Below, piece after piece: positions 1-11,783 of a stretch of 64,000 nt of DNA. The DNA lies in the NCBI RefSeq assembly GCF_963259705.1, contig NC_081852.1:64266000-64329999 (forward strand). Reading direction: 5' to 3'. Each line of letters begins with the position of its first letter. Position 1 is the stretch's first letter. The notes below the pieces were generated by a model that was not told the DNA's origin, made no database searches, and saw only the letters and a program-made list of their open reading frames with translations. The DNA is from Myotis daubentonii (taxonomy: Eukaryota; Chordata; Mammalia; Chiroptera; Vespertilionidae). A program made the translations under genes and the position numbers.

Positions 1-135
1 GGGGGCCAGGGCTGAGCCTGGCTTGTGCCACCTGCGGGCTGTGTGTGCCCCAGGCGAAGAGGCCTTTCATTCAGGGCTGGTGGGACTGCACTTCCCTCTG
101 GTCAAGGTGGTGCTGTGTTTCCAAAATATGAAATC

Positions 136-344
136 TTTTAAAATATATATATGTTTATTGATGTCAGAGAGGAACGGAGAGGGAGAGATGGAAACATCCA
201 TGATGAGAGAGAGTCATGGACCGGCTGCCTCCTGCACGCCCCGCACTGGGGATGGAGCCCGCAACCTGGGCCTGTGCCCTGACCGGGAATTGACGTCCTG
301 GTTCGTAGGTCGACGCTCAACCACTGAGCCACACGGCCGGGCTC
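136..344 (-). mobile_element. Ves SINE
   Basis: Reverse-oriented copy. From the left it shows the AT-rich tail, then TGATGTCAGAGAGGAACGGA, a GCCTCCTGCACGCC block, a decayed B box and a CCACTGAGCCACACGGCCGG head. Confidence 0.93.
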
Positions 345-345
345 A

Positions 346-1665
346 CTTAGGAGAACTTCCTGGAGATGTGAGCTGAGCACCTTGCCCCTCTCTGCACGGT
401 CCCCGCCCCGGTGTGCGCCCATTTTACAGGTGGGAATGGAGAGGACAGAGGGGCCAAGCCCCGGGTCTAAGGTTGCACCGTGCGTGGGCTGCGTGGCTCA
501 CACAGAAGTCATTCTAAGAAGCAGGTTATCGGACTTCCTGGGTCCAGAGATCTTGCAGGGAGATGACCGTCTCTCGGGAAACCCGGCCCCCAGTGAACAC
601 AGGGAAGCAGGGCGACCAGCAGAGGCCGGAGGCCCGACTGGAGGGCCCGCCCCCGTCTTCTGGGTGGAGTTTCCGGAAGGCTTTGGCGTGGAGTGTGGGC
701 TCTTCTTGCTCCATAACTGACCGAACCCCCGCTCCACGGCTCCCCAGGCTGCCTTTGCCCCCCTGCTGTGTTTTGGGGAGTCCTGTGTGTGTGGTATTTT
801 CCTCAGTGGTGGCTCCTCTCCTGGCTGGAAGGCTCTTCTAGAAACAGATGATGTATGTTTTCTGCTCATAAGCGGAGGCCGAGCTGTTAAGCACAGGCCC
901 CACCATTCGAGATAGGAGCACGGCGCCGGGTTCTGGTCCGGCCTCCGCGTTCCGGTACGGCCTCCGCCGTTTCTTGCCGTGTGATTCAGAGGACGCTGAG
1001 AACACATGCAAGCCTCGGTGTGTCATCTGTGAAATGGGTGACAATGGTCTGAGTTACTGTAAAAACAGAAAAATTAACGTGTAAAGTGATGAGCATGGCG
1101 CCCAACAAGCAAGGACTCAATGAGGGGCAGCGACTTATCATTTTACCATCGACGCCAAAATTATGGGGTGAGGATGGCCGTGGGCAGGTCTCAGCAGAAA
1201 TCGGGAATTCCTGGGAGCGGGGCTCGGAGAGGCTTCCGGTACCACGAGGGCTCAGGCGCTGTCTGTCTCGTGACTCCCACATTCTGACAATGTTGACGTC
1301 TTTAAAACGGCCCCGGCCTCCGGGGAGCGCCGCCCCTGCCTCCTCAGCCAGGAGCACTGGGCGCATTGGGGGGCGCGTCGGGGGGCGCGTCGGGGCTCCG
1401 GGTCCCTGCTCGCAGGCACAGCACGCTGGGTTTCTCAGAGAAGAAAACAGATTCTGCCTTGGCCCCTCCAAGCGAAATGCCCGCCCTGCTCTTTCCTCCG
1501 CGTCCAGAGGCGACGAGGGGCGGCTCTCGGGCAGGGACGCTGGAACGGCGAAGGGTGAGTTCTCCTCCTGCCTGTGCCTGAAGCCACCTTCCCCGCCCTT
1601 CACCACGTCTCATCGTTGTAGCGACCGCTGTTCCCTGTGCCAACAGTGTGTACGCGGGCGGCCGT
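346..1665. other. GC-rich intergenic stretch, no gene seen
   Basis: Apart from the MIR piece at 395-490, and a possible reverse MIR trace near 1015-1050 (CCTCGGTGTGTCATCTGTGA), nothing is recognised. Open frames on both strands lack family resemblance and splice context. 1280-1560 is CpG-rich. Confidence 0.6.
395..490 (+). mobile_element. MIR fragment
   Basis: CATTTTACAGGTGGGAATGG followed by a GGACAGAGGGGCCAAG segment is the MIR core (ATTTTACAGATGAGGAAACTGAGGC class). Confidence 0.55.
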
Positions 1666-1880
1666 GGCCCTGGCCACTTGGGCTCAGGGGATGGAGCATC
1701 CGCCTGCGGACTGAAAGGTCCGGCTTCGATTCCGGTCAAGGGCACAGGCCCGGGTGGCGGGCTCGATCCCCAGTGTGGGACATGCAGGAGGCGGCTGATC
1801 CGTGATTCTCTCTCATCGTGGATGTTTCTCTCTCTCCCTCTCCCGTCCGCTCTGACATCAATAAAATTAATAATAATAAG
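1666..1880 (+). mobile_element. Ves SINE
   Basis: Head GGCCCTGGCCACTTGGGCTC, B-box region TTCGATTCCGGTCAAGGGCA, then TCTCTCATCGTGGATGTTTC and a tail of ATAAAATTAATAATAATAA. Confidence 0.94.
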
Positions 1881-2589
1881 GGAGGGTGTCAGCCTCAAGG
1901 GATACAACACACGCAAGAAGCAGACCTCCCGCCCGAGGCTGGTGTCTGGGTCCAGCTGCTCTCATGCACGTACGTCCCTGAGGCTTCGAGACCAGCCCCC
2001 CCCCGCCCCCCCAGGGGGACAGGGATGGAATCCCCCCCACCCCCCTCCACCCCCCACCCCCCCACCCCCCCCCCCCCGCTGTCCCCGCCAGAGCCTCAGG
2101 CTGTGCAAGTGCTTCTCTCCTCCGGACCCGTCACCGTCTACCCACCCCAGCACCTGCCACAGCTCCTGGTTAACCGGGGGCATCGGGAGGAAAAGCCGCT
2201 CTTTCCATAAAATGGGACTCTTCTTGCCTCGGTCCTTTCACGTGCTCTCCCCAACTCCCCCAGATAAAACCGGCCCAGCCATTGCCAAGAGCATCCCTCA
2301 CTGTGTTTCCTCTCGCAGGAAACTCGTTTGCATTTTAAAGCACGTTTCCTAGCGCCGCCTCCCAGATCATTAGCGACACCTCGAGGATTGAGCTAACCGG
2401 TGAGCGTGGGCGCCCAGGCCTAACATCCAGGTTCATCGTTTTACACACGTGGCCCATCGCACTGTGCCAGCCTCCAGCGCAGCCCACGCGCCTTCGCCGC
2501 ATCAGCTCCTCACGCCAGGAGCAGCTCCCTCACCGCGGAGCTGGCGGCTTCGGAGTAGCTGGCCTGGCGATCGCACAGCTGTGGGTACG

Positions 2590-2760
2590 GCCCCACCTCC
2601 TCGCATCGGACCCTCACAGGGCGTCCCTGCTCCCACTTTACAGATGGGAACAATGAGGCTCCAGGAAGCTGAGCTCCCCGTCCCGAGTCAGAACCAGAGC
2701 CGGAGTCCAGCTCGGGTCCAGGTGCTTTATCCACCACCCGGACCCCTGACTGGAGATCGA
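2590..2760 (+). mobile_element. MIR fragment
   Basis: CCCACTTTACAGATGGGAAC, AATGAGGCTCCAGGAAGCTG and AGCCGGAGTCCAGCTCGGG follow MIR order. Confidence 0.65.
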
Positions 2761-2800
2761 CGTCCAGCCGCTGGCAGTCGCCGTAACAGTTAACACCCAT

Positions 2801-3013
2801 GCCCGGCCGGCTGGCTCAGTGGTGAGCGCTGACCTGTGCACCAGGAGGTCACGGTTCGATTCCCGGTCAGGGCACATGCCTGGTTGCAGGCTCCATCCCA
2901 AGTGGGGGCGTGCAGGAGGCAGCCGATCAGTGATCCTCTCTCATCATGGATGTTTCTGTCTCTCCCTCTCCCTTCCTCTCTCCACAATCAATAGAAATGT
3001 ATTTAAAAAATAT
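2801..3013 (+). mobile_element. Ves SINE
   Basis: GCCCGGCCGGCTGGCTCAGT head, GGTTCGATTCCCGGTCAGGG B box, GCAGGAGGCAGCCGATC and an AT-rich tail. It lies between two MIR-like fragments. Confidence 0.94.
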
Positions 3014-3739
3014 AATTAACACCCGCCACGACGCTGATGTGGACGGCCGAGCCGCACACCTGCGGGCTGAGGGGACAAGGACGAGCATTCGGTCGCTGGC
3101 CGAGGCCCACCCAGCCCCCCCCCTCTGACCGCTCCGGCTGGGCAGGCGCTGTGACTGTTGGCAAGTCCCTTACCCTCGGGCGGGGCGAGGCTCCCTTGTC
3201 TGATAAGTCCGCCCGGAAAATGGCCGAGGAGCCTCCTGGCTCCCTCACAGGCTCCCCGGTGATGCGATTAGGGAGCGAGCCCGCCCGGCCGGCCTCCCAT
3301 CTGCACTCCCGGGTTATTTACGCTCTGGGTCTCGGCACGACCGCTTAGCCATCTGGGCCGCCTGGCACAGGACGGGCTCTGCGGCAGCCCAGAGCCCAGG
3401 TGCTGGGGCCCTGGGAGAGGGAGTGGTCCGCCGGCCTGCCTGTGGCAGGGTGGCGCCCCATCGCCCCCACGCGGGCACCCACAGGCAGCTGCCGGCCCAG
3501 CTGCCTCCCACGGGGCGGAACCCTTGTTGGCTGGCTCCCGGCTTTTACTGCTTCATTATCTCCCACGTCAGACAATGCGAGGGCGCGGCTGTGGTTGCCA
3601 TCTGCTCCCTCGCCAGCTCCCTGCCCAGCCCCAGCGAATCCAGAAGGTGACCTGTCCCGCCCTCCTGACCCCACCCCACCGCACGCCTGGCTCAGGGTCA
3701 CAGAGCCAGCTCTAGGGACAGCACTGCTTTCTCTCTTTC

Positions 3740-4036
3740 TTTTTTAATGTATTACCGTTTTATTTTATTTTATTTTATTTTTATTTATGTTTTAATTCTC
3801 ACCCCAGGATATTTTTCCATTGATTTTTAGAGAGAGTGGAAGAGAGGGAAAGACAGAGAGAAGCATCGATGTGAGAGAGACACATCATGGGTGCCTCCTG
3901 CACGCGCCCCGACCAGGGCCCGGGCCAGGCCAGTGAGGAGCCTGCAACTGAGGTCCGTGCCCTGGACTGGAATCGAACCCAGGACCCTTTGGAACTCAGG
4001 CCGAGGCTCTATCCACTGAGCACCCCGGCCAGGGCA
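3740..4036 (-). mobile_element. Ves SINE, long-tailed subfamily
   Basis: Reverse-oriented. The (TTTTA)n run at 3755-3785 is the tail. AGGATATTTTTCCATTGATT belongs to the subfamily whose sense strand ends AATCAATGGAAAAATATCC. The B box complement GGAATCGAACCCAGGA and head complement CCGGCCAGGGC are clear. Confidence 0.92.
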
Positions 4037-4729
4037 GACAGCACTGCTCTCTTGCAGTGGATGGATGAGTGCTGGAAAGTTTCATAAATTCTAATGCGTT
4101 TTGCTCGCACCCACTGCTTGTTCCATTGCTGTTGGGCCGGCTGGTTTCAGGAGGAAGTGCCCCGACACCCCGACACCCCGACACTGGGTCTGCAAGCCCC
4201 GGGTGCGCTCAGCAGTGGCTGCTGGGCCGCGGGCAGGTCCCAGGGGCCCTGTTTTCGTGTTCTGCACACAGAGGCTGAAGGAGAGGCCCGTGCGCCCCCC
4301 ACGGCGTGATAAAGCTCGCGCGTCTCCTGCCCTGACAGGAGGGCGGCTCGCTCCTCTCCGAGCCCCCCCCTCACCCCCCGTGATGCCGGAAGCGCTGCCG
4401 GGAGGAAATTCACTTCCAAGTCTCGCTGGTGCCCGTCCCTGTGCTTCTAAGAGGCTGCGCCCGGGAAGCTGGCTTTCTTTCTCCGAGCAGAGTCCTGTCT
4501 GTGAGATGCGGCCGAAAGGAAAGACAGTCGGACAAGGCAGGTGGGGGACAGAACAAAACCCGTTCCAGGGCAGCGGGCGGAGGCGGGGCCCGGGCGGGGC
4601 TGCGGGGGCTGGTTCTCTCCTGGGGGAGGCGGCTCTCCTCCCGGAGGTTGTGGCCCCTGAGGCGCTGAGCGGCCTGGAAGGTGTCAGCTCCCTGGAGGGC
4701 CCAGTGTGAGCAGCACGTGGGGCTGGGGG

Positions 4730-4756
4730 TGTGGTTGTGGTTGTGGTTGTGGTTGT
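4730..4756. repeat. (GGTTGT)n microsatellite
   Basis: Four to five copies of GTGGTT/GGTTGT. Confidence 0.9.
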
Positions 4757-4953
4757 ATCCTCAGCGACCCTGACCTCGGAGCAGCTGACCGCTGGCTTCC
4801 TCCACGCCGTGTCCGGGGCACCTGTTTCCCCGTTGCCCCCCGCTCGCCCCCCCCCCCCCCCCGCATTGTCTGCGTCCATGGTTACGCATATCTGCATACG
4901 AGGTCTTTGGTTGATCTCTTCCCACCCACCCACCTTCCCTCTGAGATTCATGT

Positions 4954-5090
4954 GCCTTTTTAAAAATCTATCTTTATTGTTGAAAGTATGACAGATGTCT
5001 GTCCCCTTTGGTTTTTCTTGTTGGTCTTTTTTTCTTATGTGCTTTTTAAAAAACTTTTTTTGTATAGACTTTTCGTCCCTCTCTCCCTTT
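4954..5090 (-). repeat. bat interspersed repeat, L1 3' UTR-like
   Basis: TTTTTAAAAATCTATCTTTA followed by TTGTTGAAAGTATGACAGA is shared with 8690 and 22960. The T-rich left edge suggests a reverse-oriented poly(A) tail. Confidence 0.5.
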
Positions 5091-7946
5091 CTTTGTAAGT
5101 TTTGAGAATGAGATTAACATCCCAGCGATTTCATAGCCTCTGTTCCCCCCACGTGCTGTGCTGGGGACCCCCCCGCCCCCCAATGCATCCCAGGACGTCC
5201 CACAGCTTGTCCGCTGGGCGCTCCGTGCCCTCAGGGAAGAGCTGGCGTCCAGCAGGGTGGGGCTGCAGGGCGCCCTCCCCTGTCACTGTTGTGAACAACG
5301 CTCTCGGACGTCCCCCAACAGAACACACCCCTGTGCACCCTTTGGCTCTTTTCTTACCGGAAACCCCCGGAGGCGGGGTTTCAGGTCGTAAAGCACAGAC
5401 TCCCTCCTGGATTGTCAGTCCTCGGAGCCGGGCGCCTCGCCCACCCCCGCCAGGGGCCTTCGAGGCTCCGTCCCTCCCTCACATGTGCTACCGGCCTTGG
5501 CCGAGATGGCCTCTGCTTCCCGGGGAGCTCTGCCAGGGGGGAGCTGGGGGTCTGTGCACCCCCCTTCCACTCACTCTGACTGAGGGTGAGCGTCCTCCAA
5601 ACCTCCTGGAGAAACCCTGGCTGTGCCCAGCCTTGGCCGGGTTGCCACGGTGACAGATGTGGACAGCCCTTCACCCGCCTCCAGCCCCAAACCCTCGGAC
5701 GCTGTCAGGACTCAGGAGTCACCGGAGAAATGTCTGCTCCGCGGGCAAAACGGTCTGATCCCAGGCTTCCCATCGGGTCCCGTGGGCACGGCCAGGGCCA
5801 GCAAGACCTCACGTGGGTCTGAGAACGAAGACACTGCTGTTTCCTTCTTTCCTGTTTTGTCCTTTCTCCTCGCTTCCCTCTGCTTTCGGCCTCTCCCCAT
5901 GGTCCCGGAATTCCAGGCGTGGGGGTACCAGGTGCGCAGGCCACGGACGAGCAGCGGCACAAACCAGGGGACACACCCACGGGAGAGACACGCGGGGATG
6001 TGATGGCGACGTGGGTGTGGGGGGCTCACACCACACACGAGCTCGGGCCTGACGTAGCCTCGCGGTTATAGAAGAGCCGTGATTTCAGAGACGCGTGCGC
6101 TGGGGCTCCTGCAGAGGCGGTGACGTGCGTCTTCGATTTGCTTTCAAATCATTTAGCAACGAAATAGAGACAGAGACGATCAGCCGGGCGAATGTGGCCA
6201 AAGTTTAATAACATTGAACTTCAACGGTGGCTCAGAAAACCGTCCTCTTCCCTCGCGTTTAAACGTTTCCGCATCAAAGTCGTTCATCGCACAGCGCCAT
6301 GTGCTTCCTGCCCTCCCGCTAACAGAGCGGCGCGTCCTGGCGGGAAACGCCGGGTCTCTCACATCCGCTCTGTGACTTCACAGTGTGAGTTGCTTGTGGG
6401 GTTGCACCTCCATCGCTTCAGGGCTCGGGGCCCCTCAAGGGCTCAGGGGAGGCCTGGTCCCAATGCCCGAGGCCCAGAGCTGCAGGGGAGACCACCCCTC
6501 CCCCAGTGCCAATCAGTGACAAAGGTGACCCCGACCTCTCCTCCAGGGGGCTGGGCACGTCCCCCCTGGTGGTTCCTGCCTCGGGGTCCCTGGACCTTCT
6601 GCAACTTCACACGTGAAGGTGTCTTAGGAACGCACAGGTGGTCGCTGCCGCTGCACCCGGGCCTGCGGACAGCGCCCTCCCCGCACCCTCTGTTCTCGGC
6701 CGCCGGGCGTCCTGCTGCTCAGGTGCCATGTTGACCTTTACTTATTTCACTCGTCCTTGGATTTGGAGAGTCTGGCCGGCACCCAGGCTGCAGGGGCCGG
6801 AGACCTGGAGGGCAGCGTGCCCTGGGCAGCCGTGTGCACACGCCTGCCTCGGGCGACGGGTGAATCCCACGCAGGGCGAGGCCCCGGGCTGGTGCGCGAG
6901 TCCCTGCTGACGCGGCGAGCGTGGCGTTCCTGCGGGAGCCGGGCATGGGGCTGCGGGAAGCCGTGGGAGGGGCTGGCCACTCACCACCCTCCTCACGTTT
7001 CACACGGAGGGTTTTCTCGGCAAAGTAAATTCTTGGAGATAAATAGTCGTTCAATGAAAGACGCAGATGGTAACACGGGAGTAAAACGCAGGCCCGTCCC
7101 GGTGACCTCCGACCTTGTGGAGCCCACAACTCCTCTAAGTGACTCTGAGGACCGAAGCTGGGGCTCTGTTTCCATAACGGGGAGCACTGGCACCGCGGAA
7201 ACCTGCAGGCGTGGCTCCCACAGACTCAGCAGAACAAGAGCTTTGCTGGTCCTACTTGCAGGAGCCTGTTGGGGAGCAAAAGCCCTCAGGGAAGAGATTA
7301 AATTGGGCAAAGGCTCTGCACTCAGGCTGAGGAGCCTGCCGCGCCCCAGGGGTTCTGGCAGCGGCTTAGGGGGCCACACCTAGTTCAGAGCTTCCAGAAC
7401 CTGCTGTGGAGCTGGGGCTGAGATGGGGGATGGTTCCGGGGAGGCTGAGTCACCCAGAGTCAGGACAGGACACCCAGGGAGGTCTGTGTGCCGTCAGAGT
7501 GTCTGGGGGACGTCGGGGGGCTGAGAAGTGACTGGGGGGGGGGGCATGGGCCATGGCCGAGGCAGTCACACCTGCGAGCAGAGGCTGCTGGGAAAGAAAG
7601 AGGAGGGCGTGCCTCCCCCTGCCCAGGCCCGGCCTGCGGACAGGGTCCCACCCCCGCCCCTGCCCCCCGCGAGGGCTCCGTTGCTCCAGCAGGGACACCG
7701 AGGGGGTCGTCACCGTTGCTTCAAACCACCCCCCGAAACACCGTGAGGAGCTGGAGGTTCAGCCCTTTCCTGCTCTTCCCGGGTCCCGGGGTTGTCGTCC
7801 TGGGAGTGAGGCGAGGGCGGGAGGCCTGCAGCCACGGGGGGAGGAAGGTGGCCGAGGGTTGGGGCTTGATCCACGTGTTTCCTTCGGCAGCTCAGAGGGT
7901 GAACATGTTGCTTTTCACTAACACCTGGACGTGAAGGGACGGTGGC

Positions 7947-8191
7947 ACCCTGGCCGGTGTGGCTCAGCGGATAGAGCGTCGGCCTGCGGACTAAAGGGTC
8001 CCGGGTTCGATTCCGGTCAAGGGCACGTACCTGGGTTGCAGGCTCCTCGCAGCCTGGGCCCTGGTCCGAGGTTGTGCAGGAGGCAACCAATCATTGTGTT
8101 TCTCTCACATCAACGTTTCTCTCTCGTTCCCTCTCCTCCCCTCTCCCTGAAAATCGAGGGAAATGTCCTCGGGTGAAGGATGAACAAAAAC
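7947..8191 (+). mobile_element. Ves SINE, long-tailed subfamily
   Basis: CCCTGGCCGGTGTGGCTCAG head, GGGTTCGATTCCGGTCAAGG B box, CAACCAATCATTGTG and CACATCAACGTTTCTC middle, and a CCTCGGGTGAAGGATGAACA end. It is the same subfamily as the copy at 57774. Confidence 0.95.
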
Positions 8192-8683
8192 AGAGTGAGG
8201 GCGGCTCTGAGCTCAGCGGGCCAGGGCAGGAGAGGAAGGGCCTTGAGCCGGGGTGCCTTTCGCTTCATCGGTTCGGGCAGCGCTCTCTCCGAGGGCCGCA
8301 CAGTCCGGCGCCTCTGGAACGCGGGCCCCCAGGCCGGTCTGCCGCGGCCGGGAGGTGTCGTGGTGGATCGGGCACGGCGATGCCTCTGGGCAGCACAGGC
8401 GGCCGCTCGAAGGCCCCCTCTGGGCCGGGCGTGGTTTTTAAGAGAAAATCCCGGGAGGACTCAGACCCCAGGAAGCAGCGCTCTAGCAGCGCCTGGGCCC
8501 CACAGGCCCGCACCGTCCCCCTCCGTCCCGCCCGCGGCCCCGGGGACACCCTGCCCTCTCCTGTGCGCTGCCCCTCCTGAGCTGTCTGTGTCCCCTGGAG
8601 GGTCTCCCGGGGGCCCTGGTGGAGGCAGGGGCGTCCCCAGAGATGGTCAGGGCCACCTCCATCCCACGCTTTTTAGAAAACGA

Positions 8684-9130
8684 TGCGTTATTGTTGAAAG
8701 TATCACGTGTCCCCTTCTGTCCCCCAGGGCCCTCCAGCCTGCCCGCCCCGCCCCGGCCTCACCACCCACTCTGTGCCCGTGGGCCACGCAACCTGCATAC
8801 CAGGCCCTTGGTTGTTCCCTCCACCGCCCACCCTGCCCCGCCTCCCTCCTGGCGCCCACGCTGTTCCTGCTTCCTCGTCTCGGACCGCTCTGCTCAGCAG
8901 TGCGCCGTGTTCCTGAGATCCCACGTGGGAGCGAGAGCGCGGGCCACTTGTCTGGCTCAGACCGACTCATTCCACAGCGTCACCCCCAGGCCCCTCCGTG
9001 TGTCCCCGGGGGAGAGAGCCTTCCTGCTGCGTCCTGTTCCACCTGCGACGGACCAGCTTTCCGTCCGCTCGCGCGTCTGCTGGCGGCGCGGGGCTGTTTC
9101 CAGTCCTGAGCTCCTGTCAGCGGGAAGCGG
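8684..9130 (-). mobile_element. L1 3' end-like repeat, reverse orientation
   Basis: TTATTGTTGAAAGTATCACG opens the element. Further right, CACTTGTCTGGCTCAGACCG and CAGGCCCCTCCGTGTGTCC resemble the reverse complement of the L1 3' region (CTCATTTCACTCAGCATAA.. class). The same opening motif occurs at 4970 and 22960. Confidence 0.5.
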
Positions 9131-9237
9131 CTTTTTGTTCTGCCCACGTGTCTCCCTTGTGACCCCAAGAACAAAGGTCTTTCGCTTCCTCCCACATCCA
9201 AACGTGTCCGCTCCGTTCCCTCTCCTTTATCCGTGCA

Positions 9238-9478
9238 TGGCTGTGGGGGCGCTGTGAGGGGGCTGTGGGGGGGCTGTGGGGGGGCTGTGGGGGGGCTGTG
9301 GGGGTGCTGTGAGGGGGCTGGAGGGGGCTGTGGGGGTGCTGTGAGGGGGCTGTGGGGGGGCTGGAGGGGGCTGTGAGGGGCGCTGAGGGGGGGCTGTGGG
9401 GGGGCTGTGAGGCGGCTGTGGGGGGGCTGTGGGGGGGCTGTGAGGCGGCTGTGGGGGGGCTGAGGGGGGCTGAGGTGG
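9238..9478. repeat. minisatellite of GGGGCTGTGGGGG units
   Basis: About 240 bp of short GGCTGTGGGGG/GGCTGTGAGGG units with one-base length variation. The minus-strand frames rich in PPHSPLTAP are its translations. Confidence 0.93.
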
Positions 9479-10167
9479 AACAGCGTGCACAGTGAGGCCA
9501 GGGTGGCCTGGAGCCCGGGTGTGGCCCCGCCTGCGCCTGGGGTGCTCCGGGCTCCTCTCCCACCTGAACGACCCCCGCGTGTCCCTCCGCCCACGGGGAC
9601 CGGGCGTCAGGAGGTGCACGGCGCTGTGGGGGACCCTGGTCCGGCCTGCGAGGTGGTGGGCGTGTCCCGCCTCTTGGGCGCCCACTGCCTCCTGTGCGAA
9701 GTGCGGGTCTCGGCTTCCCGGCCGCCGGGAGAGCTGGGCCGCGGCCCTTTAAGAGGCGAGCTCCGCTTTTGCACAAAAGAACACAACGGAGAGGGTGTTC
9801 GGTGGGACGTGGGATCCGGTAACGTGAGCGGCTCGGGCTGCGACGCGGTCGTTAGCGTGTGATGATAACGTACACACAGGCGCTGAGTCTTTATTTCTGA
9901 AAAGCGCGATGGGGTAATTCGATTTGAACGCTCGGCCGGGAGCACGCTTCGTGACTTTTAATCCAATTAGAGTCGGAGATACTCCTGATCCGCCCCAGGA
10001 CTCGGGTTTCAAGCAGGAGGAGCGGGGCCTCGCCCAGGGGAAGGGTCTGTGATGAGGCGGCTTTGTTTTCTGTTGTTAAACCGAAGTGGCAGGAGGGAGG
10101 CAGGGCCTGGCGCTCAGGGTCCTGAAACGCCAGGTAAGTTCACAGTGGAAGTGTCCCCTACTTTATC

Positions 10168-10370
10168 TTAAAAAAAATTGATTTCAGAGAGAAAGGGAGA
10201 AGGAGAGACATAGAAACATCCACGATGAGAGAGAATCCCTGATCGGCCGCCTCCTGCACGCCCCCCACTGGGATCGGGCCCGCAGCCCAGGCAGGTGCCC
10301 TGAGCGGGAGTCGAACCGTGACCGCCTGGTGCCTAGGTCAACGCTCAGCCCCTGAGCCGCCGGCCGGGCT
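10168..10370 (-). mobile_element. Ves SINE
   Basis: Reverse-oriented copy: AAAAAAATTGATTTCAGAGA, GCCGCCTCCTGCACGCCCC, GAGTCGAACCGTGACC and a terminal CCGGCCGGGCT. Confidence 0.94.
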
Positions 10371-10777
10371 GGTCTCTACATGTCACAGGGTCTCAACGTC
10401 CCACCTGAAGATAAACAAACCTCACCACCGTGACCGCCCCCTGGGGAACATCCCGCACGGCTGGCCCCGACATCGGGGGTCAGTAAGCCCTGGGCCGGCT
10501 TTTGGTTTGAGCCGAACGCGACAGACCGACGACCTTCAGTGCCTGGTTAACCCCGACCTTGGACCCTTTCTCTTCACATGAGATCTCAAAGTCAGACCGG
10601 AGCTCTCTACGGAGAAGCCGCACTTTCCGGAGAAAAGAGCGCTGGGCCAACCTCAGTCCTGCTTGTCAGCAGCACATCAGCCCGGGACGCTGCAGCTTTT
10701 GAAGAGAATGTGTGTTTGTGGCAACACGTGTGGTCTGATGTCCACACTTAAAGTTTCCAGCCAATAAAACTCTTCGT

Positions 10778-10982
10778 CGCCCGGCCGGCGCGGCTCAGGG
10801 GCTGAGGGTCGACCTAGGAACCAGGAGGTCAGGGTTCGATTCCCGGGCGGGGCACAGGCCTGATCCCCAGTGGGGGGCGTGCAGGAGGCAGCCCATCCGT
10901 GATTCTCTCTCATCATGGATGTTTCTATCTCTCCCTCTCCCTTCCTCTCTGACATCAACAATGTATATATATTTAGAAAAAA
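10778..10982 (+). mobile_element. Ves SINE
   Basis: GCCCGGCCGGCGCGGCTCAG head, AGGGTTCGATTCCCGGGCGG B box, a short internal deletion after the B box, and an ATGTATATATATTTAGAAAA tail. Confidence 0.94.
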
Positions 10983-11783
10983 CCTCTTCGCTGACAAGGT
11001 CATTTCACAATAGGATGCTCTCTCCTGTCCTTGACTGTTGCTGATGAAAGTCACATGAAGCCACGTTTAGGGGATACAAGCTCCGCCCTGTGCCCCTCGA
11101 CCGCCAGCCGGGATCCGATCTTGATGTGACAGGAGAGCGGAGAGCAGACAGGAAAGTGACGCAGATGGAAGAGGCGGTGGAGACCCGCCTGCTGGCGACC
11201 GTGCCCTGAGCTCCTCCTGACGGGGAGACGCCCGGAGGCAGGGGCCTCGCGGGGACAGCGCTGGCCAGAAGGGAAGGTCGGGGAACGCTTGGCTGTTGTG
11301 CCACAGGACGGAATTCCGGGTCTGCCCCGGCCTCAGGCGACGAGAGGGACGGGAAGATGAATCTGACGTATTTTCAGCAGGAAGCGGATTCCTGGGACCT
11401 GATTCTGCACGTTCGCTGAGTCCTGAGCACGTGGCCGAGACCAACGGAGATTCTCCCGAAGGAGAGCAAGCCCTGCCCCTTGGCACCGCGTGTGGGGCAC
11501 GGGCAACACGCCTCGGGCGAGCGGGCCGGGCGTGGCCCTGAAGTGGCATTTCCTTCTCTGGGGCACCAGGCACGTCAGGCCCACGGGCTCTGGGCTCGCG
11601 GCAAGGCGGTGGGGACCAGGCGCGCCTTCCTGACACCACTCGGCGCGGATTTTCTGTGTTTTTTGGCGTCAGCCGGAACTAATGCCGGGCTGCTGGGTGG
11701 ACCAGCGTCCTGGGTCCATCCTGCCCTGGGCCTGTGCCCAGCTCCCCGGGGCGGGAGGGAAGGCCCCACCATCTGTCCCCGTC

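Larger units (their letters stand above)
4037..7946. other. intergenic stretch without recognised gene
   Basis: It holds a short CCCCGACA triple repeat near 4160, the GGTTGT microsatellite, a C run near 4850 and one L1-like repeat at 4954. Frames of up to 286 codons are GC-rich chance frames with composition unlike coding DNA. About 6150-6320 is less GC-rich and unclassified. Confidence 0.55.
9479..11783. other. intergenic stretch with two Ves SINEs
   Basis: Outside the SINEs at 10168 and 10778 no repeat or gene is recognised. CpG density is high around 9500-9850 and 11200-11540. Confidence 0.55.

Noticed and set aside
7947..8030. tRNA gene-like A and B boxes (also at other SINE heads)
   Set aside because: These are the tRNA-derived heads of Ves SINEs, with mismatched stems and SINE bodies attached. 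No intact tRNA cloverleaf was found.
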